Source of the DNA: Asticcacaulis sp. | GTDB lineage: Bacteria > Pseudomonadota > Alphaproteobacteria > Caulobacterales > Caulobacteraceae | DNA length: 10,000 nt | Reading direction: 5' to 3' | Assembly (NCBI RefSeq): GCF_020217185.1 | Contig: NZ_JAIWNX010000046.1 | Location: 1-10,000, forward strand | Shown here: one piece after another, positions 6,736-10,000 of the stretch | How the letters are laid out: the number at the start of each line of letters is the position of its first letter | Numbering within the stretch: position 1 is the stretch's first letter | Notes under the pieces: generated by a model | Told to the model about the DNA's origin: nothing | The model's input: the letters and a program-made list of their open reading frames with translations, nothing else | The model's database searches: none | Made by a program: the position numbers and the translations under genes

Positions 6736-7334
6736 GCCTTCAACTGTTCGAAGGCCAGATGGCGGTGGCTGAGGCTGTCCTTCAGCGCTTCGTCCATCTC
6801 GGCATAGGTGATCTCATAGCCATCCGGCTGAAAGATGGGGTCGTAACCGAACCCCTTGTCACCGCGCGGCGCGACGATGTCGCCGTGCACCACGCCTTCG
6901 AAGACCACCGCATGGCCTTGGGGCCAGGCGACGGCCAGAGCCGAGGTAAACCACGCCCGCGTCGAATAGGTGTCGGGATTGTGCACCTCGGCCTGAATCA
7001 TCTTGTGGTGGATGATTTCCATGGCGCGCGGAAAATCCTTCTGCGGCCCGGCCCAGCGCGCGCTGTAGATCCCCGGATCACCGTTTAACGCCGCGATGCT
7101 CAGGCCGGAATCGTCGGCCAGAGCCGGCAGGCCCGCCGCCATAGCCGCATGACGGGCCTTGAGGATGGCATTGCCGACAAAGCTGTTTTCCGTCTCGTCC
7201 GGCTCCGGCAGGCCCAGACTGCCCGCCGAGACGATCTCAAACCGGCCATTGAGCAGGGTGTCGATTTCGCGCGCCTTGCCCGGATTGTGGGTAGCGGCAA
7301 TCAGTTTCTGACCGGCAACAAGCGCAATCGACAT
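6723..7334 (-). CDS. rdgB: RdgB / HAM1 family XTP/dITP pyrophosphatase
   Basis: RdgB hydrolyses dITP, ITP and XTP to monophosphates, keeping deaminated purines out of DNA and RNA. With the ATG at 7334, supported by GGAG 9 bases upstream, the product has 203 residues, the normal size. Motifs appear in order: ATHNPGK (14-20) for nucleotide binding, [12 protein letters not shown] (45-56), [26 protein letters not shown] (from 71) with the catalytic and metal-binding acidic residues, GFGYDPIF (161-168) and the specificity-loop SHRHLAF (189-195). The reading frame stays open upstream to 7493, but those residues are unlike the family and overlap the divergent gene at 7453, so they are not used. It heads the rdgB-hemW-membrane protein run. 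Its promoter must lie in 7335-7452, shared with the divergent DUF2975 gene. Confidence 0.96.
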   Translation of the reverse strand: MSIALVAGQKLIAATHNPGKAREIDTLLNGRFEIVSAGSLGLPEPDETENSFVGNAILKARHAAMAAGLPALADDSGLSIAALNGDPGIYSARWAGPQKDFPRAMEIIHHKMIQAEVHNPDTYSTRAWFTSALAVAWPQGHAVVFEGVVHGDIVAPRGDKGFGYDPIFQPDGYEITYAEMDEALKDSLSHRHLAFEQLKAWLF

Positions 7335-7452
7335 GAATAGTCTCCGTTTGCGGACTGTGTAGCCTATGCGACGCGCAATGAAAAAGCCGTAATTTGGCGA
7401 TGACGGTTTTTTGTGGCAGAGATCGTTTTCATTCCTCGGCATAGGGTAGCTC

Positions 7453-7974
7453 ATGCGTTTTCTGGGCCCGCGTTCGATTTCCAGCCTGCTCAAGACGGCC
7501 CTTGATGTCGTCTATTACGGCCTGTTCGCCATGATCGTGGCCGTGGGGATCGCCGCCCTGTGTTTGTTGTCGGTGCCGACTCTCGCCGCCGAGGTGATGG
7601 CGCGCATGAAGATGGTGGCGCAGATCAACGGCACGCAGCAGGCGGTGCTGATGCTGGCCTTTGCGGTGTCTCTGTCAGGCTATCTGCTGATCATGCGCTG
7701 GACACGACAGGTGTTCCGAACCTTGGCCGAAGGCGATGTCTTCCACCCGGACAATACGCTGCGCCTGCGCTGGATCGGCTTCGGACTGGCCGGGGTGGAG
7801 CTTTATTCCTATGCCTCGCGTGCTCTGGCCGAGGCCATACTGAAAATGCCGGTGGAGCCGGTCTATGGGATGCGGGCCGTGACGGCGTGGTTTTCGGTGC
7901 TGGTCGTCTTCGTGCTGGCCGAAGTGTTCAAGGAAGGGGCACGGCTGAGGGCCGAAGCCAATCTGACCATATGA
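7453..7974 (+). CDS. DUF2975 family membrane protein
   Basis: The 173-residue protein has four predicted membrane helices at about 18-42, 62-82, 106-125 and 143-161. The DUF2975 signatures are clear: [19 protein letters not shown] (91-109) between helices 2 and 3, and [20 protein letters not shown] (152-171) at the C-terminus. The function of the family is not established. Members are usually encoded beside a small Cro/C1-type regulator, as here (compare yoaS-yozG in Bacillus). The ATG at 7453 has an AGGG 6 bases upstream. Its stop overlaps the start of the regulator as ATGA (7971-7974), so the pair is almost certainly one transcript. It reads divergently from rdgB. The pair breaks the common alphaproteobacterial rph-rdgB adjacency, which suggests it was inserted as a unit. 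Base composition is like that of the neighbours, so the insertion is not obviously recent. Confidence 0.9.
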   Translation: MRFLGPRSISSLLKTALDVVYYGLFAMIVAVGIAALCLLSVPTLAAEVMARMKMVAQINGTQQAVLMLAFAVSLSGYLLIMRWTRQVFRTLAEGDVFHPDNTLRLRWIGFGLAGVELYSYASRALAEAILKMPVEPVYGMRAVTAWFSVLVVFVLAEVFKEGARLRAEANLTI

Positions 7975-8180
7975 GCGTGACGATCTGTCTGAGTGAGCAA
8001 CTGGCGCGGCGGCGTTTATCTCTGGTCGAACTGTCAGACCGGACAGGAATCGCCGTGCGGCATCTGGAATTGCTGCGCGATCAGAAGGCCGTGGCAGTGC
8101 GGTTGCGCACGCTGGAATCTCTGTGCCGGGCGCTCAACTGCACGCCCGGCGATCTGCTGGTTATCAAGGACGAGGAATAG
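7971..8180 (+). CDS. Small Cro/C1-type HTH regulator (YozG-like)
   Basis: A 69-residue DNA-binding protein made almost entirely of one helix-turn-helix domain. LARRRLSLVELSDRTGIAVR (11-30) gives the first helices, HLELLRDQKAVAVRLRTLES (31-50) the recognition region, and LCRALNCTPGDLLVI (51-65) the closing helix typical of the HTH_26/YozG group. It has no sensor or dimerisation extension. It is translationally coupled to the DUF2975 membrane protein, and the usual inference is that it represses its own operon, with the membrane partner affecting that control; this has not been shown for most members. There is no independent Shine-Dalgarno, which fits coupling. The stop codon lies 3 bases from the rph stop on the other strand. 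A longer in-frame reading from 7560 exists but overlaps DUF2975 and is not real. Confidence 0.88.
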   Translation: MSVTICLSEQLARRRLSLVELSDRTGIAVRHLELLRDQKAVAVRLRTLESLCRALNCTPGDLLVIKDEE

Positions 8181-8183
8181 GTC

Positions 8184-8936
8184 TTACTTGCCCGCCGCTA
8201 CGCGTTGCAGGGCGAACAGTTCCGCCGCCCCTTGGGTGGCCAGATCGAACAGGGTGTTGAATTCATCGCGTGAGAAACCACGCTTTTCGCCGGTGGCCTG
8301 AATTTCGACGATGTGGCCCGAACCGGTCAGCACAAAGTTCGAGTCCGTCTCTGCGGTCGAATCCTCATCATAGTCGAGGTCGAGCACCGGTACGTTTTCA
8401 TAGACACCACAGGACACGGCCGCGACCTGATCAATGATCGGGTTGGCGGAAATCAGCTTTTGCTCCAGCAGCTTGTCGCAGGCCAGAGACAGGGCCACCC
8501 ACGCCGCCGTGATCGAGGCGCAGCGCGTCCCGCCATCGGCCTGGATCACATCGCAATCCAGTGTAATCTGACGCTCACCCAGTGCCTTGAGATCGACCAC
8601 GGCGCGTAAAGAGCGCCCGATCAGACGCTGAATTTCCTGCGTGCGGCCCGACTGCTTGCCCGCCGCAGCTTCGCGACGCGAACGGGTGTGGGTCGAACGC
8701 GGCAGCATACCGTATTCCGCCGTCACCCAACCCTGCCCCTTGCCCTTCAGGAAGGGCGGAACGCCCTGCTCCACGGACGCTGTGGCCAGCACCTTGGTAT
8801 GGCCCATCGTGATCAGGCACGAACCTTCGGCATAGCGCGTCACACCCGTTTCGAGCGTCACCTTACGTAACTGATCCGCCTGACGGTTGGACGGACGAAA
8901 GGTTTTCAGGGCATTCAGGGCGTCGAATTGCGACAT
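8184..8936 (-). CDS. rph: Ribonuclease PH
   Basis: RNase PH is a phosphate-dependent 3'-to-5' exoribonuclease that trims tRNA precursors and works as a hexameric ring. The 250-residue product shows the family along its length: [13 protein letters not shown] (14-26), [22 protein letters not shown] (from 49), [14 protein letters not shown] (72-85), [17 protein letters not shown] (96-112) with the phosphate-binding arginine region, [13 protein letters not shown] (126-138) and [18 protein letters not shown] (185-202) with the catalytic acidic residues. It is about 10 residues longer than E. coli Rph, mostly at the N-terminus. The start at 8936 is set by a perfect GGAGGT (8944-8949) with a 7-base spacer; the in-frame ATG at 8951 lies upstream of that site and is rejected. 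It converges with the HTH gene and is separated from hrcA by two small genes. Confidence 0.97.
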   Translation of the reverse strand: MSQFDALNALKTFRPSNRQADQLRKVTLETGVTRYAEGSCLITMGHTKVLATASVEQGVPPFLKGKGQGWVTAEYGMLPRSTHTRSRREAAAGKQSGRTQEIQRLIGRSLRAVVDLKALGERQITLDCDVIQADGGTRCASITAAWVALSLACDKLLEQKLISANPIIDQVAAVSCGVYENVPVLDLDYDEDSTAETDSNFVLTGSGHIVEIQATGEKRGFSRDEFNTLFDLATQGAAELFALQRVAAGK

Positions 8937-9079
8937 GGCGGGGACCTCCATTGTATGCGGACGTGCCTATCAGCATAGGTTCGCTTGGGCAAAGGTTTTT
9001 GTGGCGTGCTCCATAAACATAAATAATAACACAAGAATCCGACTTAAGCCCGCCGTCCCGTGTACCAAAGCACCTGTCG

Positions 9080-9107
9080 TTGACACGTCGCTTCGCTCAG
9101 CTATTGT
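9080..9107 (+). promoter_or_regulatory. Sigma-70-type promoter for the small membrane protein gene
   Basis: A perfect -35 hexamer TTGACA (9080-9085) is followed after 16 bases by TATTGT (9102-9107), four of six bases of the -10 consensus. Transcription would start near 9114, giving a leader of only about 12 bases before the GTG at 9126. That leader includes the strong AAGGAGG. This is the clearest promoter by sequence in the window. Confidence 0.5.
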
Positions 9108-9125
9108 GATAAAAAAGGAGGGGTC

Positions 9126-9425
9126 GTGTCAGACGATATTGTCTATTCCGCCGTCGTACACACCGACTATACGCCGTTCTTTCTGAGCCTGTTTGCAGGC
9201 TGGATAATCCTGTTTGTGGGGGTTTTATTCCGTGGCCGGCGCTTTGCGCTTTTCGCACTCCCGTTGGGGATTGCAATACCATTGGCCCAACTTGTTTTGG
9301 CGGGCTTTTGGAGAAGTCTGTTTGATTTCGAAATAGTAGCTTGGAATACGATCTACTGGCTAATACCCGGTCTTGTTGTGACCGGCCTCGGTCTGTTAAT
9401 CCGACGGCTAAAGATGAAAAACTAA
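9126..9425 (+). CDS. Small membrane protein with three predicted helices, unknown family
   Basis: The 99-residue product starts at GTG 9126, which is preceded by a near-ideal AAGGAGG (9115-9121), so translation is well supported. After a short polar N-terminus (SDDIVYSAVVHTDYTP) come hydrophobic segments at about 18-35 (FFLSLFAGWIILFVGVLF), 40-61 (FALFALPLGIAIPLAQLVLA) and 74-92 (NTIYWLIPGLVVTGLGLLI), with basic residues at 36-39 and at the C-terminus (RRLKMK). I recognise no family. GC content is close to half, visibly lower than in the flanking genes, and codons such as TTA, ATA and AGA are used, which suggests a separate origin or relaxed selection. It has its own promoter and a possible terminator, and sits between rph and the secreted protein gene as a self-contained unit. 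An inner-membrane location is inferred from hydrophobicity only. Confidence 0.75.
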   Translation: MSDDIVYSAVVHTDYTPFFLSLFAGWIILFVGVLFRGRRFALFALPLGIAIPLAQLVLAGFWRSLFDFEIVAWNTIYWLIPGLVVTGLGLLIRRLKMKN

Positions 9426-9446
9426 ACAGCACACCAGCCGTTTTTT
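9404..9446 (+). terminator. Possible terminator after the small membrane protein gene
   Basis: ACGGCT (9404-9409) can pair with AGCCGT (9436-9441), and the stem runs straight into a T-run (9441-9446). The first arm lies inside the last codons of the gene at 9126-9425. The loop of 26 bases is long and the stem only six pairs, so this is a weak candidate. Its position between two convergent genes is where a terminator would be expected. Confidence 0.3.
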
Positions 9447-9762
9447 AGTCCCGCTTTTCATCGACCTTGCGCGACACCTTGCAGTCCTTATCGACGCAGG
9501 CATAGGTGTTGCCGTTCTCATCGACCGGCTCTTTGCCCTTGTTTTTCAGCGATTTGGTGACGCGCCAAGGGCCTCTGAGGGGCTCAAAATCACGGGTTTT
9601 GGTCTTTGGTTTCGGCTTGTAAGCGCTGGGGATTTCGGTCGCCGCAGTGTCGGCGCGCGTTTTGAACACGGGTGGCTTGGTCAGGGTCACCACCTCATCG
9701 GCCTGCGCCGCACCCGCCATCACCAGCCCCATCGCGACCGTCATGCAGACTATGTTACGCAT
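9445..9762 (-). CDS. Small secreted (periplasmic) protein of unknown function
   Basis: The 105-residue product starts at the ATG 9762, with a strong GGAGG (9768-9772) 5 bases upstream; the longer in-frame start at 9822 is rejected for lack of such a site and because it would bury the signal peptide. MRNIVCMTVAMGLVMAGAAQA is a classical signal peptide, with cleavage expected after A21 (AQA|DE). The mature part of about 84 residues is polar and basic, with a KPKPKTKT stretch (49-56), RGPWRVTKSLKNKGKEPVDE (63-82) and a pair of cysteines C89 and C94 in YACVDKDCKV, which may form a disulfide loop. I recognise no family. It points away from hrcA and converges with the small membrane protein gene, leaving 19 bases between stop codons. 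Export is well supported; function is unknown. Confidence 0.8.
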   Translation of the reverse strand: MRNIVCMTVAMGLVMAGAAQADEVVTLTKPPVFKTRADTAATEIPSAYKPKPKTKTRDFEPLRGPWRVTKSLKNKGKEPVDENGNTYACVDKDCKVSRKVDEKRD

Positions 9763-9882
9763 CAAAGCCTCCCCGTTCAGATATCCCGATGGAGCCCTGC
9801 AATCGTGGCAATTTGGCGGCAAATGCGACGGCCCTCGCGAAGCCTCTTCACAAGCGGGTAAAGGCTTCTATATCCTTAAGCC

Positions 9883-10000
9883 ATGAAGACATCGCTCTCG
9901 ACCCTGATGAGTGGCACGGCCTCGCTGACCGAACTGGACGCGCGGGCGCGCGAGGTATTCCGTCACGTGGTCGAGGCCTATCTGGAAACCGGTGAGCCGG
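9883..10000 (+). CDS. hrcA: HrcA heat-inducible transcription repressor, N-terminal part
   Basis: Only the first 39 codons are inside the window. After a variable leader ([16 protein letters not shown]), [23 protein letters not shown] matches the start of the HrcA winged-helix DNA-binding domain, where the family reads LDxRSRxIFRxVVExYLxTGEP. HrcA binds CIRCE operators and represses groESL and related chaperone genes. In Caulobacter crescentus hrcA is co-transcribed with grpE and is heat-inducible, so grpE probably follows beyond the right edge. No CIRCE inverted repeat is visible in the 120 bases upstream, and no good Shine-Dalgarno precedes the ATG. The hexamer TATATC (9871-9876) lies only 6 bases before the ATG; if it is a -10 element the message would be nearly leaderless. 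The start codon could therefore be revised. The identity is well supported by the motif and by the divergent rph neighbourhood. Confidence 0.85.
   Translation, partial: MKTSLSTLMSGTASLTELDARAREVFRHVVEAYLETGEP

Noticed and set aside
7381..7412. Hairpin with A/T flanks as an intrinsic terminator
   Set aside because: It lies between the starts of two divergent genes, where no transcript should end, and has only four GC-containing pairs plus A-T pairs with a bulge. It is kept only as a possible operator.
7335..7493. N-terminal extension of RdgB from an ATG at 7493
   Set aside because: It would overlap the divergent DUF2975 gene; the ATG at 7334 has a GGAG at proper distance and gives the standard RdgB N-terminus.
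7560..7970. Longer version of the HTH protein reading back into DUF2975
   Set aside because: The upstream residues are an out-of-frame reading of a clear membrane protein gene; the ATG at 7971 overlaps the DUF2975 stop as ATGA and gives a normal-sized YozG-like protein.
9763..9882. Search for a CIRCE element upstream of hrcA
   Set aside because: No TTAGCACTC or GAGTGCTAA arm, or a reasonable partial match, is present.
1..10000. CRISPR arrays, tRNA or rRNA genes, transposases, integrases and attachment repeats
   Set aside because: No regularly spaced direct repeats, cloverleaf-type sequences, IS ends or mobility proteins were seen on either strand.

Overview
The window looks like ordinary chromosomal DNA of an alphaproteobacterium, most likely a member of the Caulobacteraceae. 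The GC content of roughly 60 percent (judged by eye) would fit Asticcacaulis better than the GC-richer Caulobacter, Brevundimonas or Phenylobacterium, but this is an inference. The main clues are a conserved housekeeping order (hrcA divergent from rph, then rdgB, hemW, and the rsmI-yraN-gshB cluster) and the fit of the proteins to their families. No phage, plasmid, IS element, CRISPR array, tRNA or rRNA gene is visible.

Layout from left to right. Positions 1-719 hold the N-terminal part of a soluble histidine kinase (minus strand) that runs off the left edge. Next is comM (789-2363, minus), a natural-transformation helicase of the Mg-chelatase AAA+ type. An A+T-rich gap (2364-2550) carries a perfect DnaA-box consensus. 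Then come gshB (2551-3507), yraN (3573-3956) and rsmI (3953-4804), all minus; yraN and rsmI overlap by ATGA. A 138-base gap with two clean inverted repeats separates rsmI from a membrane-anchored protein of unknown function (4943-5545, minus). Upstream of that lie hemW (5593-6735) and rdgB (6723-7334), which overlap by 13 bases.

From 7453 the strand switches. A DUF2975 membrane protein (7453-7974) and a small Cro/C1-type regulator (7971-8180) overlap by ATGA and form a typical two-gene module. They converge on rph (8184-8936, minus) with only 3 bases between stop codons. The right end holds a small three-helix membrane protein of lower GC (9126-9425, plus), a small secreted protein (9445-9762, minus) and the first 39 codons of hrcA (9883 onward, plus).

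The core genes serve RNA 3'-end and rRNA maturation (rph, rsmI), nucleotide-pool cleansing (rdgB), heme handling (hemW), glutathione synthesis (gshB), DNA uptake (comM, probably yraN) and heat-shock control (hrcA). Two small accessory insertions break the hrcA/rph/rdgB neighbourhood. I found no convincing new multi-gene system. The best leads are the cluster of DnaA-box-like sites around the comM promoter region, the double inverted repeat before rsmI, and the two accessory insertions.
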